Shown piece by piece: positions 1 to 7,466 of a stretch of 64,000 nucleotides of DNA (position 1 is the first letter of the stretch; the number at the start of each line of letters is the position of its first letter). The DNA is taken from NCBI RefSeq assembly GCF_003812745.1, contig NZ_CP033831.1, positions 3,658,001-3,722,000 on the forward strand. Direction: 5' to 3'. The notes under the pieces were generated by a model. It was not told where the DNA came from and searched no databases. It saw only the letters and a program-made list of their open reading frames with translations. The position numbers and the translations under genes were made by a program. The DNA comes from Serratia sp. FDAARGOS_506. Lineage in GTDB: Bacteria; Pseudomonadota; Gammaproteobacteria; Enterobacterales; Enterobacteriaceae.

Positions 1-262
1 CGCATTAGGAGAAACCGCCATGGACGGCGGTTTCAGGTGAGACAGGCAGAGACGCCTGTCGCAACCGGCCTCAATGCGGTATGGCGGAGAGAGGGGAGTT
101 GGCAAAGCCAACCGTCTGACAGGGCAAAGGCGCGGGTTGCCAGGGGCCGCGCCTTCGGCCCCTGGCTCGGTCGAGGTGCATGAGCCACATGGGGCATCTC
201 ACTTTTATCGACCGAAAATGTCACGAACGCCTGCAGAAAAACGCTTAACTGAATCAGCATTG
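1..262 (-). repeat. Hairpin-rich repeat, copy 1 (inverted relative to copy 2)
   Basis: Read on the minus strand, this stretch matches 7131-7466 almost base for base except for a block of about 75 bp present only in copy 2. It may continue beyond the left edge. It is a chain of small hairpins: AAACCGCC/GGCGGTTT near 13-35, GACAGGC/GCCTGTC near 41-60, TTGGC/GCCAA near 108-120 and CCAGGGGCC/GGCCCCTGG near 139-164. It contains no transposase. A 75-codon open frame runs through it, but I treat the element as non-coding. It ends just after the 3' end of the RidA-like gene. Confidence 0.85.
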
Positions 263-277
263 TGCTCTAGTCGCGCA

Positions 278-658
278 TTATTGCAACGCCATCACCGCCT
301 CTATCTCCACGCACACCTGCGGTGAGAACAACGCGCTGACCGCCATCAATGAACAGGCCGGCAGCGCGCCATCGAAATAGTCAAACAGCACCGGGCGCAC
401 GCCCGCCAGATCGGCGATGTCGGTCAGGAACACGCTGATTTTAATCAATGCCTTGAGATTCACGCCTTCGCTGGCGGCGATGGTCACCAGCTGTTCCAGG
501 ATCTCCTGCGTTTGCTCCGGCGCGCTCAGTCCCTGAGCGTCGGTGGCGAAGGCCGTCAATCCCGACACGTACAGGCGATCGCCGTGGCGCACCGCATGTA
601 CATAGGGGCCGCCCGGCGTAGGCAACTGCGGATAATTCGTGCGTTTTAATGATGTCAT
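278..658 (-). CDS. RidA/YjgF/UK114-family protein lacking the canonical Arg
   Basis: This 126-residue protein has the length and fold signature of the Rid family, small trimeric proteins of which RidA hydrolyses reactive enamine/imine intermediates. Recognisable parts are the YVSGL strand near residue 32 and the C-terminal VCVEIEAV strand that carries the conserved Glu. In canonical RidA the segment before it reads PARS, and its Arg binds the substrate carboxylate. Here it reads PACS, so the Arg is replaced by Cys. Within the family, Rid2-7 members without that Arg lack or lose the 2-aminoacrylate deaminase activity, so the substrate is unknown. I chose the ATG at 658 over a TTG two codons upstream. 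The gene stands alone, facing the APH gene divergently. Confidence 0.8.
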   Translation of the reverse strand: MTSLKRTNYPQLPTPGGPYVHAVRHGDRLYVSGLTAFATDAQGLSAPEQTQEILEQLVTIAASEGVNLKALIKISVFLTDIADLAGVRPVLFDYFDGALPACSLMAVSALFSPQVCVEIEAVMALQ

Positions 659-839
659 GATCAAACCCCGCGCAAGACCGGTTAATAAAATCGAAAAACT
701 TGGTTAGGATACTGGGGAAACGGCGCCAGGCGCCGCTCACCGATGATATTTGAGAGTATCATTCTTCTTTATTTTACACGCCGTTTCTCACCCGAATGTG
801 ACAGTGCGGCGCAGCTCGGCCACAAGGACGCATGAGACG

Positions 840-1694
840 ATGAACCCGCTTTTTACTCCCTACCTGCAACGCTGGCAATTGGAACAGGACGGCAAAGCCT
901 TCGAAACTCACAGCAGTCTGCTGATGCCGGTGCGGTACCGGGGCGAGGCCGCCATGCTGAAGATCGCCCGCGAGCAGGAGGAGCGCTTCGGCGGCCAGCT
1001 GATGTGCTGGTGGCGCGGGGAAGGCGCTGCGCGGGTGCTGGCGTGGCACGACGACGGCATTCTGCTGGAGCGCGCGCAGGGTGAAGGTTCGTTGGCGCAG
1101 CTGGTGCGTGACGGTGACGATGAGCAGGCCACGCAGATCCTGTGCAGGGCGGTCGCCGCCTTACATGCGCCGCGCGCGGCGCCGTTGCCAGAGCTGATCC
1201 CGCTGCAGGAGTGGTTCAGCTCGCTGTGGCCGGCGGCACAAGCGCACGGCGGCATGCTGCGTCTCAGCGCCACGACGGCGGCGGAGCTGCTGAGCAGCTC
1301 GCGAGAAGAGAGCGTGCTGCACGGCGATATCCATCATGACAACGTGCTCGACTTCGGCGAACGCGGCTGGTTGGCGATCGATCCCAAGCGTTTGTACGGC
1401 GAACGGGGCTTCGATTACGCCAACATCTTCTGCAATCCCAACTACGGCATCGCCACCGATCCGGCCATTTTCCAGCGTCGTGTGGAACAGGTCTGTCGCT
1501 TGGCCGGGCTGGAGCGCCGGCGCTTGCTGCAATGGATCCTGGCCTGGTCGGGGCTCTCCGCCGCCTGGTTTATGGAAGACGGGCAGGCGGCGGATATCGA
1601 TTTCCGCGTGGCCGAGTTGGCGGCGCGCGCATTGGATCTCCCGCTGCCGGACGGCGATTCAGGGTTCATCCTGCCAGTAATCGAGCGAGGTTGA
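840..1694 (+). CDS. APH(6)-type aminoglycoside/hydroxyurea phosphotransferase
   Basis: The 284-residue product has a protein-kinase-like APH fold. A candidate ATP-binding Lys lies in AAMLKIA near residue 41. The catalytic loop HGDIHHDN is at 161-168 and the metal-binding IDPK at 180-183. This HGD-H-DN plus AIDPK arrangement is typical of the APH(6)/hydroxyurea phosphotransferase family (StrB-like), which phosphorylates streptomycin at position 6. The family match does not prove resistance, and chromosomal homologues can be silent or act on other substrates. The ATG at 840 is preceded by AAGGA. A longer frame from a TTG at 750 adds 30 residues unlike the family. The 3' end overlaps the convergent cupin gene by 36 bp. 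Confidence 0.82.
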   Translation: MNPLFTPYLQRWQLEQDGKAFETHSSLLMPVRYRGEAAMLKIAREQEERFGGQLMCWWRGEGAARVLAWHDDGILLERAQGEGSLAQLVRDGDDEQATQILCRAVAALHAPRAAPLPELIPLQEWFSSLWPAAQAHGGMLRLSATTAAELLSSSREESVLHGDIHHDNVLDFGERGWLAIDPKRLYGERGFDYANIFCNPNYGIATDPAIFQRRVEQVCRLAGLERRRLLQWILAWSGLSAAWFMEDGQAADIDFRVAELAARALDLPLPDGDSGFILPVIERG

Positions 1695-2180
1695 AGGGCG
1701 CTGCAGGTAGCGTACCTGCTCGCCGCCAGCGCTGCGCGCCATCGCCTGGTATTTGCCGGAATCCGGGTACATCACCAGTTCCGGCTGCTCGCGCGTGCTG
1801 ACGGATAGGTACTTCAGCGGCGCATCGGAGGTGTTGATTATCTGGTGCGGGTATTCCGGGCCCGGCGGAATGAAGATGACATCCCCGCTGACGATAGGCA
1901 GCATTTCTCCGGCCACCCGCAGCGTACCGCTGCCTTCCAGAATGATGAACATTTCCTCCTGAGCGTAGTGAAAATGGTAGGGGCAGGAACGCATGCCCGG
2001 CGCCACGCAATCGAAGGAGGCGCCCAGCTTGTCGGCGGCGGTGCCGGTGCCGAGACGCGCGCCAACGCTGTCATACAACGGCGGCCGCCGATCGTGTTGC
2101 TTATCCACCCGTTCGACATTGCGTATCAAGCGCTGAGCTAACAGCGCAGCTTTCTCAGTCATAGGCTTCCTTTGTGACAT
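1659..2180 (-). CDS. Cupin-domain protein
   Basis: A 173-residue single-domain cupin. The first motif is clear (PYHFHYAQEEMFIILEGSG, about residues 68-86), giving two His and one Glu as metal ligands. The second motif follows in GPEYPHQIIN. The reaction cannot be named from sequence. Related small cupins include metal-dependent isomerases, dioxygenases and sugar-binding sensors. The gene starts only 6 bp after the O-methyltransferase stop, so the two probably form an operon. The ATG at 2180 is preferred over a GTG at 2186. Both start codons lie inside a perfect matS site (2174-2186), which is unusual. Its 3' end overlaps the aph gene on the other strand. Confidence 0.8.
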   Translation of the reverse strand: MSQRKPMTEKAALLAQRLIRNVERVDKQHDRRPPLYDSVGARLGTGTAADKLGASFDCVAPGMRSCPYHFHYAQEEMFIILEGSGTLRVAGEMLPIVSGDVIFIPPGPEYPHQIINTSDAPLKYLSVSTREQPELVMYPDSGKYQAMARSAGGEQVRYLQRPSTSLDYWQDEP

Positions 2181-2186
2181 TGTCAC
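2174..2186. other. matS site (MatP-binding)
   Basis: GTGACATTGTCAC matches the published E. coli matS consensus GTGACRNYGTCAC at every position. MatP binds such sites to organise the Ter macrodomain. This copy covers the translation start of the cupin gene. Confidence 0.85.
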
Positions 2187-2852
2187 TTAAAAGTTGACGA
2201 TAGCCAGAGAAAATCCGTCCCAGCCCTTGCTGCCTACGGTTTGCAGTGCGGTAGCGGTCAAGCGGGGTTCCTGGGCCATCATCGTGAAGAACTCGCGTAC
2301 GCCTTGTACACGGGCGTCCGTACTGGCGGCGTCGGTGACCGCGCCATCGCGCACCACGTTGTCACCGATAATCACCGTGCCTGGGCGCGCGAGCTTAAGC
2401 GCCCAACGTAGGTAATCCGGGTTGCTCGGTTTGTCGGCGTCGATGAAGATGAGATCAAAGGGGGCCAGGGTGTGCAGCGTCGGCAGGTGAGTCATGGCGG
2501 GGCCGACGCGCAGCTCAACCAGGCCGTCGAGACCGGCGCGGGTGATATTCTGGCGGGCGACGGCGGCGTGGCTTTCATCCGCTTCCAGCGTGATTAATTT
2601 ACCGTCTGCCGGTAGCGCGCGTGCCAGCCAGATGGTGCTGTAGCCGCCCAACGTGCCGATTTCCAAAATGCGTTTGGCGTTCACCATGCGGGCGAACAGC
2701 TGCAGCAGTTTGCCCTGATTCGGTGCCACATCATGCGCCGGCAGCCCGGCGGCGGCGTTGGTCGCCAGCGCCTGCAACAGGGCATCATCTTGTTCTACCA
2801 GGTTGTCAACGATATAGCGATCGACCTGGGACCATTGTTCCTTTTCTTTCAT
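2187..2852 (-). CDS. SAM-dependent O-methyltransferase (class I, CCoAOMT-like)
   Basis: A 221-residue soluble methyltransferase of the Methyltransf_3 family, which includes catechol and caffeoyl-CoA O-methyltransferases. Motif I ILEIGTLGGYSTIWLA (about residues 63-78) forms the SAM pocket. FDLIFIDADKPSNPDY (about 133-148) carries the metal-binding Asp residues, followed by IIGDNVVRDG. The likely reaction is methylation of a catechol-type hydroxyl on a small molecule, with the substrate unknown. The ATG at 2852 follows GAGG at good spacing. A longer in-frame start at 2888 lacks support. It is the first gene of a probable two-gene operon with the cupin. Confidence 0.85.
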   Translation of the reverse strand: MKEKEQWSQVDRYIVDNLVEQDDALLQALATNAAAGLPAHDVAPNQGKLLQLFARMVNAKRILEIGTLGGYSTIWLARALPADGKLITLEADESHAAVARQNITRAGLDGLVELRVGPAMTHLPTLHTLAPFDLIFIDADKPSNPDYLRWALKLARPGTVIIGDNVVRDGAVTDAASTDARVQGVREFFTMMAQEPRLTATALQTVGSKGWDGFSLAIVNF

Positions 2853-2938
2853 GCGGGCCTCGTGCGGGAAACGCAGTGTGCCCACCAAGTGAAGGCGTCG
2901 CCGCCGAGCTTGTCAATGCGCGGCGTGCGTTTGGCATT

Positions 2939-4123
2939 TTATGCTGCTTCTCGCCGCGGTAGCGACAGCAGCAGGTGGGCGATGGCGCCGCCGACAATGC
3001 CCCAGAAGGCTGAACCGATGCCCAGCAAGGTGACGCCGGAGGCGGTGATGAGGAAGGCGATCAGCGCCGCATCGCGCTGTTTCTCATCATGCAGCGCGCG
3101 CTGCAGGCTGCCGCCGATGGTGCCGAGCAGCGCCAGCCCGGCAATGGTGTGGATCAGGGCGACCGGCAACGCGCTGAACAGCAGGCCGATGGCGCCGCCG
3201 AACAGCCCGGCCAGCAGGTAGAAGCCGCCGGCGGCCACCGCGCCCATATAGCGCCGCTGCGGATCGGGATGCACGTCCGGCCCCATGCAGATGGCGGCGG
3301 TGATCGCGGCGATGCACACCGAGAAGCCGCCGAACGGCGCCAGCAGCAGCGCGGTGAGCGCCGTCCAGGCGATCAGCGGTGACGTAGGCACGCGGTAGCC
3401 TGCCGCCTGCAGCGTCGCGATGCCGGGGGCGTTCTGCGAAGCCATGGTCACCACGAAGAAGGGCACGCCGATGCCCAGCAGCTTCGGCCAGCTGAAGTGC
3501 GGCGCGATAAATTCCGGCATGGCGAACGCCGGCGCATGCTGCGTCAGCTGGATATTGCCCTGCAGCGCGGCGATCGCCAGCCCGGTCGCCAGCGTCAGCA
3601 CGATGGCGTAGCGCGGTTGATAACGGCGGCTGAGCAGATAGGCCAGCCCCATGCCGGCGCTCAGAGGGAAATTGAGCTGCAGCGAAGCGAAGGCGTCCAG
3701 GCCGAAACGCAGCAGGATCCCCGCCAGCATCGCGGCGGAAATCGCCTGCGGAATGTAGTCCATCAGGCGGGCGAACAACCCGGTGATACCGCACAGCAAG
3801 ATCAGACCGGAAGCGAAGATAAACACGCCGATCGCCTCGTTGATCGGGGTGCCGGGCAGGCTGGTGACCAGCAGCGCCGCGCCGGGCGTCGACCAGGCGG
3901 TGAGGATCGGGGTGCGATAGTAAAGCGACAGTCCCAGCGAGGTGACGCCCATCGCGATCCCCAGCGCGCTCAGCCAGCCGCCGATCTGCGCCGGCGTGGC
4001 GCCCGCGGCGGCGGCGGCCTGAAAAATGATCGCGGCAGAGCTGGTGTAACCCACCAGAACGGCGACAAAGCCGGCCATGACGGCGGGCAGGGTCAGATGG
4101 CGCAGGGAGAGGGCTGGGCGCAT
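2939..4123 (-). CDS. benE: BenE-family benzoate/H+ symporter-like transporter (YdcO type)
   Basis: A 394-residue, strongly hydrophobic inner-membrane protein with about 11-12 predicted segments. It resembles the BenE family and in particular E. coli YdcO in length and sequence. BenE members import benzoate in some bacteria, but the substrate of enterobacterial YdcO is not established. The start at 4123 follows TGGAGCT. The gene is divergent from a YdcN/SutR-like regulator, the same pairing as ydcO-ydcN in E. coli. The shared intergenic region carries two copies of a palindromic operator, suggesting direct control. The short space between its stop and the O-methyltransferase gene (2853-2938) shows no clear terminator. 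Confidence 0.85.
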   Translation of the reverse strand: MRPALSLRHLTLPAVMAGFVAVLVGYTSSAAIIFQAAAAAGATPAQIGGWLSALGIAMGVTSLGLSLYYRTPILTAWSTPGAALLVTSLPGTPINEAIGVFIFASGLILLCGITGLFARLMDYIPQAISAAMLAGILLRFGLDAFASLQLNFPLSAGMGLAYLLSRRYQPRYAIVLTLATGLAIAALQGNIQLTQHAPAFAMPEFIAPHFSWPKLLGIGVPFFVVTMASQNAPGIATLQAAGYRVPTSPLIAWTALTALLLAPFGGFSVCIAAITAAICMGPDVHPDPQRRYMGAVAAGGFYLLAGLFGGAIGLLFSALPVALIHTIAGLALLGTIGGSLQRALHDEKQRDAALIAFLITASGVTLLGIGSAFWGIVGGAIAHLLLSLPRREAA

Positions 4124-4143
4124 GAGAAGCTCCAATCGGTGAT

Positions 4144-4161
4144 TGTGCGTTATAACGCACA
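4144..4161. promoter_or_regulatory. Palindromic operator 1 of the benE/sutR-like pair
   Basis: An 18-bp perfect palindrome, TGTGCGTTATAACGCACA, lies 21 bp upstream of the benE-type start codon. The same half-site recurs in operator 2, with centres 38 bp apart. It is probably bound by the adjacent HTH-cupin regulator. Confidence 0.75.
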
Positions 4162-4182
4162 TTGAGAAATCAGCATAGCACC

Positions 4183-4198
4183 GTGCGTTATAGCGCAC
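4183..4198. promoter_or_regulatory. Palindromic operator 2 and sutR-like promoter
   Basis: GTGCGTTATAGCGCAC is the same palindrome with one mismatch. It ends 8 bp before a TATAAT hexamer (4206-4211) that suits the -10 of the regulator gene, so occupancy would cover the -35 region and give autoregulation. Confidence 0.7.
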
Positions 4199-4237
4199 AA
4201 GAGGGTATAATCGGCACGATACGCAAAGGAGAACAGA

Positions 4238-4801
4238 ATGCAGGAACTTGCCGGCCATTTGGCGCACACCCTTCGCACGCTGCGCGCACAGCGCGGCTGG
4301 AGCCTGACGCAGGCGGCGGAATACACCGGCGTCAGCAAGGCGATGCTCGGACAGATCGAACGCGGCGAATCCAGCCCGACGGTGGCGACGCTGTGGAAGA
4401 TTGCCACCGGTTTCAACGTGGCGTTTTCCGCCTTTCTTGAAGCCTCCCCCGCGCAGCAGCAGGCGACGCTGCATCGCTACGGCGATCTGCCGGTGTACGA
4501 TCAGAACAACGCCGACATGCGCGTGGTGCCGCTGTTTCCGTACGATCGTCAACTGGGTTTCGATATGTTCGTCATCGATCTCGCGCCGGGCGCGCTCAGC
4601 GAGTCGTCGCCCCATGAGCCGGGCGTGATCGAACATGTCATCGTGATCAGCGGCCGGTTGGAGTTGGCGATAGACGGCGAATGGCACAGCCTGGCCGCCG
4701 GCGAGGCGATGCGCTTTCAGGCCGATCGGCCGCACGCTTACCGTAACGCCAGTTCACAAACGGTGCGTATCCACGATCTGATCCACTATCCTCAATCCTG
4801 A
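4238..4801 (+). CDS. HTH-cupin transcriptional regulator, YdcN/SutR-like
   Basis: A 187-residue regulator with an XRE-type helix-turn-helix at about residues 8-62 (LTQAAEYTGVSKAMLGQIER) and a C-terminal cupin at about 105-180 that probably senses a small ligand. The layout matches E. coli SutR (YdcN), which affects sulfur-utilisation genes and sits next to ydcO. Here it is divergent from the benE-type transporter, and two copies of a palindrome fill the shared promoter. The simplest reading is a local, self-regulating repressor of the transporter. AAAGGA sits 7 bp before the ATG. The name sutR is a homology call only, because the ligand and wider regulon are unknown. Confidence 0.82.
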   Translation: MQELAGHLAHTLRTLRAQRGWSLTQAAEYTGVSKAMLGQIERGESSPTVATLWKIATGFNVAFSAFLEASPAQQQATLHRYGDLPVYDQNNADMRVVPLFPYDRQLGFDMFVIDLAPGALSESSPHEPGVIEHVIVISGRLELAIDGEWHSLAAGEAMRFQADRPHAYRNASSQTVRIHDLIHYPQS

Positions 4802-4929
4802 CTCAACGCGGCGGCCGCGGGCTTTGACTCCGCGCCGTCAAACGCCTACCTTGTTGAAAATGACTCTTATTTCACAGGCTGTCGCCCGCGACGGGGTGGC
4901 ATTGCAGCCGACTCAAAAGGAGCTTGATT

Positions 4930-7089
4930 TTGCCGGTCACCAATCGACGTCAGTTTATTAAACTCAGTGCACAAACCGCAGGAGCCGTATTCGCGATGAC
5001 TTCATTACCCAACAGTATCCGCCTGGCGATGGCGGCAGAGGGCGGCGCGGCCGCCGGCGATGAATTCCTGTGGCTGGAGGAGCTGCAGGGTAAAAAGGCG
5101 CTGCAATGGGTGCAGCAGGAAAATCAGCGCACCGTGGCGCGCTTTGCCCAAGGCGAAGACTTCCAGCGCATTGAGCGCGAGGTGTTGGATATCCTCAATA
5201 AAGACACCCAGATCCCGTGGGTGAGCAAACGCGGCGAGTACTATTACAACTTCTGGCAGGATCCGGCCAACCCGCGCGGCCTGCTGCGGCGCACCACGCT
5301 GGACGAGTACCGCAAGCCCAAACCGGCCTGGGAGACGGTGCTGGATATCGATGCGTTGGGCAAGGCAGAGGGCAAGGATTGGGTCTATCAAGGTTCGCAG
5401 CCGCTGGCGCCGGAATACCGCTATTGCCTGATGCAGCTGTCGCCGGACGGCGGTGACGCCACTGAGATCCGCGAATTCGATTTGGTGGCCAAACGCTTCG
5501 TCAAAGACGGTTTTAACGTGCCGGTGGCGAAAAGCCGGGTCTCCTGGGTCGATCGGGACACGCTGTTCATCGCCACCGATTTCGGCCCCGGCTCAATGAC
5601 CCAGTCCGGCTACGCGCGCATCGCCAAACGCTGGCGGCGCGGCACGCCGTTGAGCGCCGCCGAAACGCTGTACGAGGCGCAGCCCGAGGACATGGCGGTC
5701 TTCGCCTATCACGATCGTACGCCAGGCTTTGAGCGCGATTTTGTCGGCCGCAGCCTGGACTTCTATCGCCGAGACTATTTCCTGCTGATGCAGGACGGCC
5801 GGCAGAAAAAAGTCGACATCCCGGCCGACGCCGAGCTGGATACGCATCGAGAATGGCTGCTGATCAAACTGAGCAGTGACTGGGACGTGGGCGGCAAGCG
5901 TTATCCGTCCGGCGCGCTGCTGGCGGCCAACTTCGATGACTATTTGGCGGGCAAGCGCGAGCTGCAGCTGTTGTTTACCCCGACGGTGGAGCAGGCGCTG
6001 AGCGGCTACAGCGGCACCCGCGATCATCTGATCCTCAGCATCATGGATAACGTGGTCAACCGGCTGGAAGTACTGACGCCGCAGGGCGGCCGCTGGCAAC
6101 GTCGCCCGCTGGGCAACCCCGGCGCCATCAGCACCATTTCCGCCGGCGGCATCGACGAAGAGAGCAACGCCTATTTCTTGACCGTCAGCGGGTTCCTGCA
6201 GCCGACCTCGCTGTACATGGGCAATCTCGACGGCGGTGAGGCGACGCTGCTGAAACAGGCGCCGCAGGATTTTGATGCCTCAGGCTACCAGGTGAGCCAG
6301 CATTTTGCGCGTTCCAAGGACGGCACCCGCGTGCCGTATTTCCAGATTGCCGCCAAAGATCTCAAACCGGACGGCAGCACGCCGACGCTGCTGTATGGCT
6401 ACGGCGGGTTCGAGGTGCCGCTGCTGCCGGGCTATCTCGGCGGCAAGGCGCCGGCCTGGCTGGAGCGCGGCGGGGTGTACGTGGTGGCCAACATTCGCGG
6501 CGGCGGCGAATACGGCCCGGCCTGGCACCAGGCGGCGCTCAAGCAGAACCGCCATCGCGCCTACGAGGATTTCGCCGCCGTGGCCGAAGATCTCATTGCA
6601 CGCAAAGTGACCTCGGCGCCGCATCTGGGCGCGCGGGGCGGCAGCAACGGCGGTCTGTTGGTGGGCAATATGCTGACGCTGTATCCGCAGTTGTTCGGCT
6701 GCATCGTCTGCGAAGTGCCGCTGCTGGACATGCAGCGCTATACCCAGCTTTCGGCCGGCGCGTCGTGGATCGCCGAATACGGTGACCCGAGCAAGCCGGA
6801 GGAGTGGGCCTACATCAAGGCCTTCTCGCCGTACCACAACATTCAGGCGCAGACGGCCTATCCGCCGGTACTGTTCTATACCGCGACCAGCGACGATCGG
6901 GTCAACCCGGCCCACGCGCGCAAAATGGCGGCGCGCATGCAGGCGATGGGGTATCAGCAGGCTTATTTCTATGAAAATACCGAAGGCGGGCACAGCGCTG
7001 CCGCCGACAAGAAACAGGCGGCGTTCCACAGCGCGCTGGTAAGCGAATTCATGTGGGCGAACCTGAGCGGCACGCCCAGGTCAGCGTAA
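4930..7089 (+). CDS. Tat-exported prolyl oligopeptidase family (S9) serine peptidase
   Basis: A roughly 719-residue enzyme. The N-terminus has a twin-arginine signal (NRRQFIK, followed by a hydrophobic stretch and a small-residue cleavage region near AMAAE), so it is probably exported folded to the periplasm. A beta-propeller-like middle is followed by an alpha/beta hydrolase domain. The nucleophile Ser is about residue 572 in RGGSNGG, the acid lies in DDRVN and the His is about residue 688 in EGGHS. The family cleaves short peptides after proline or basic residues. The start is TTG at 4930, 7 bp after AAGGAG. A TTG at 4924 is too close to that site. Export is unusual, since typical oligopeptidases of this family are cytoplasmic. 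Confidence 0.85.
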   Translation: MPVTNRRQFIKLSAQTAGAVFAMTSLPNSIRLAMAAEGGAAAGDEFLWLEELQGKKALQWVQQENQRTVARFAQGEDFQRIEREVLDILNKDTQIPWVSKRGEYYYNFWQDPANPRGLLRRTTLDEYRKPKPAWETVLDIDALGKAEGKDWVYQGSQPLAPEYRYCLMQLSPDGGDATEIREFDLVAKRFVKDGFNVPVAKSRVSWVDRDTLFIATDFGPGSMTQSGYARIAKRWRRGTPLSAAETLYEAQPEDMAVFAYHDRTPGFERDFVGRSLDFYRRDYFLLMQDGRQKKVDIPADAELDTHREWLLIKLSSDWDVGGKRYPSGALLAANFDDYLAGKRELQLLFTPTVEQALSGYSGTRDHLILSIMDNVVNRLEVLTPQGGRWQRRPLGNPGAISTISAGGIDEESNAYFLTVSGFLQPTSLYMGNLDGGEATLLKQAPQDFDASGYQVSQHFARSKDGTRVPYFQIAAKDLKPDGSTPTLLYGYGGFEVPLLPGYLGGKAPAWLERGGVYVVANIRGGGEYGPAWHQAALKQNRHRAYEDFAAVAEDLIARKVTSAPHLGARGGSNGGLLVGNMLTLYPQLFGCIVCEVPLLDMQRYTQLSAGASWIAEYGDPSKPEEWAYIKAFSPYHNIQAQTAYPPVLFYTATSDDRVNPAHARKMAARMQAMGYQQAYFYENTEGGHSAAADKKQAAFHSALVSEFMWANLSGTPRSA

Positions 7090-7107
7090 GCCTTTTTCTT
7101 GCAGGCA

Positions 7108-7137
7108 TAAAAAACGCCGGGGCGTTAACCCTAATGC
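7108..7137. repeat. Inverted partner of the dtpA terminator flank
   Basis: The segment AACGCCGGGGCGTTAACCCT and the bases after it recur in inverted orientation at about 7895-7922, beyond the dtpA terminator. The two copies bracket the 0.8-kb intergenic mosaic. AACGCC/GGCGTT can also form a hairpin that may help end the S9 peptidase transcript. Confidence 0.55.
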
Positions 7138-7466
7138 TTGTCAGTTAGCGTTTTTATGCAGGCGTTCGTGACATTTTCGGTCGATAAAAGTGAGATGCCC
7201 CATGTGGCTCACGCACCTCGACCGAGCCAGGGACCGAAGGCGCGGCCCCTGGCAACCCGCGCCTTTGCCCTATCAGATGGTTGGCTTTGCCAACTTTACT
7301 CAGCCCATCCCTGGGCCTCGCCCCTTCGGGGCCGCTGCAAGCAGCGTTCAAATCTGCTCCAGGCAGATTTGTCCTCCCTCCGCCATAACGCATTGAGGCC
7401 GGTTGCGACAGGCGTCCCTGCCTGTCTCACCTGAAACCGCCGTCCATGGCGGTTTCGCCTAATGCG
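7131..7466 (+). repeat. Hairpin-rich repeat, copy 2 (with extra 75-bp block)
   Basis: This is the inverted counterpart of copy 1. Edges are marked by AATGC at the left and CCTAATGC at the right. All hairpins of copy 1 are present. One arm of the central GC-rich hairpin carries a single change (CCAGGGACC instead of CCAGGGGCC). About 7296-7371 is an insertion found only here and is itself a run of hairpins: GCCCC/GGGGC, CGCTG/CAGCG at 7333-7346 and AAATCTGC/GCAGATTT at 7350-7370. With copy 1 it brackets the 6.9-kb accessory block. Confidence 0.85.

Noticed and set aside
33-260. Open frame of 75 codons in repeat copy 1 (and its 98-codon version in copy 2)
   Set aside because: It lies wholly within a hairpin-rich repeat, has no ribosome-binding site or recognised domain, and its conservation is explained by the DNA repeat.
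1-7466. Composite transposon formed by the inverted repeats
   Set aside because: The repeats contain no transposase, no convincing terminal inverted repeats of an IS and no visible target-site duplication. I keep them as non-coding repeats.
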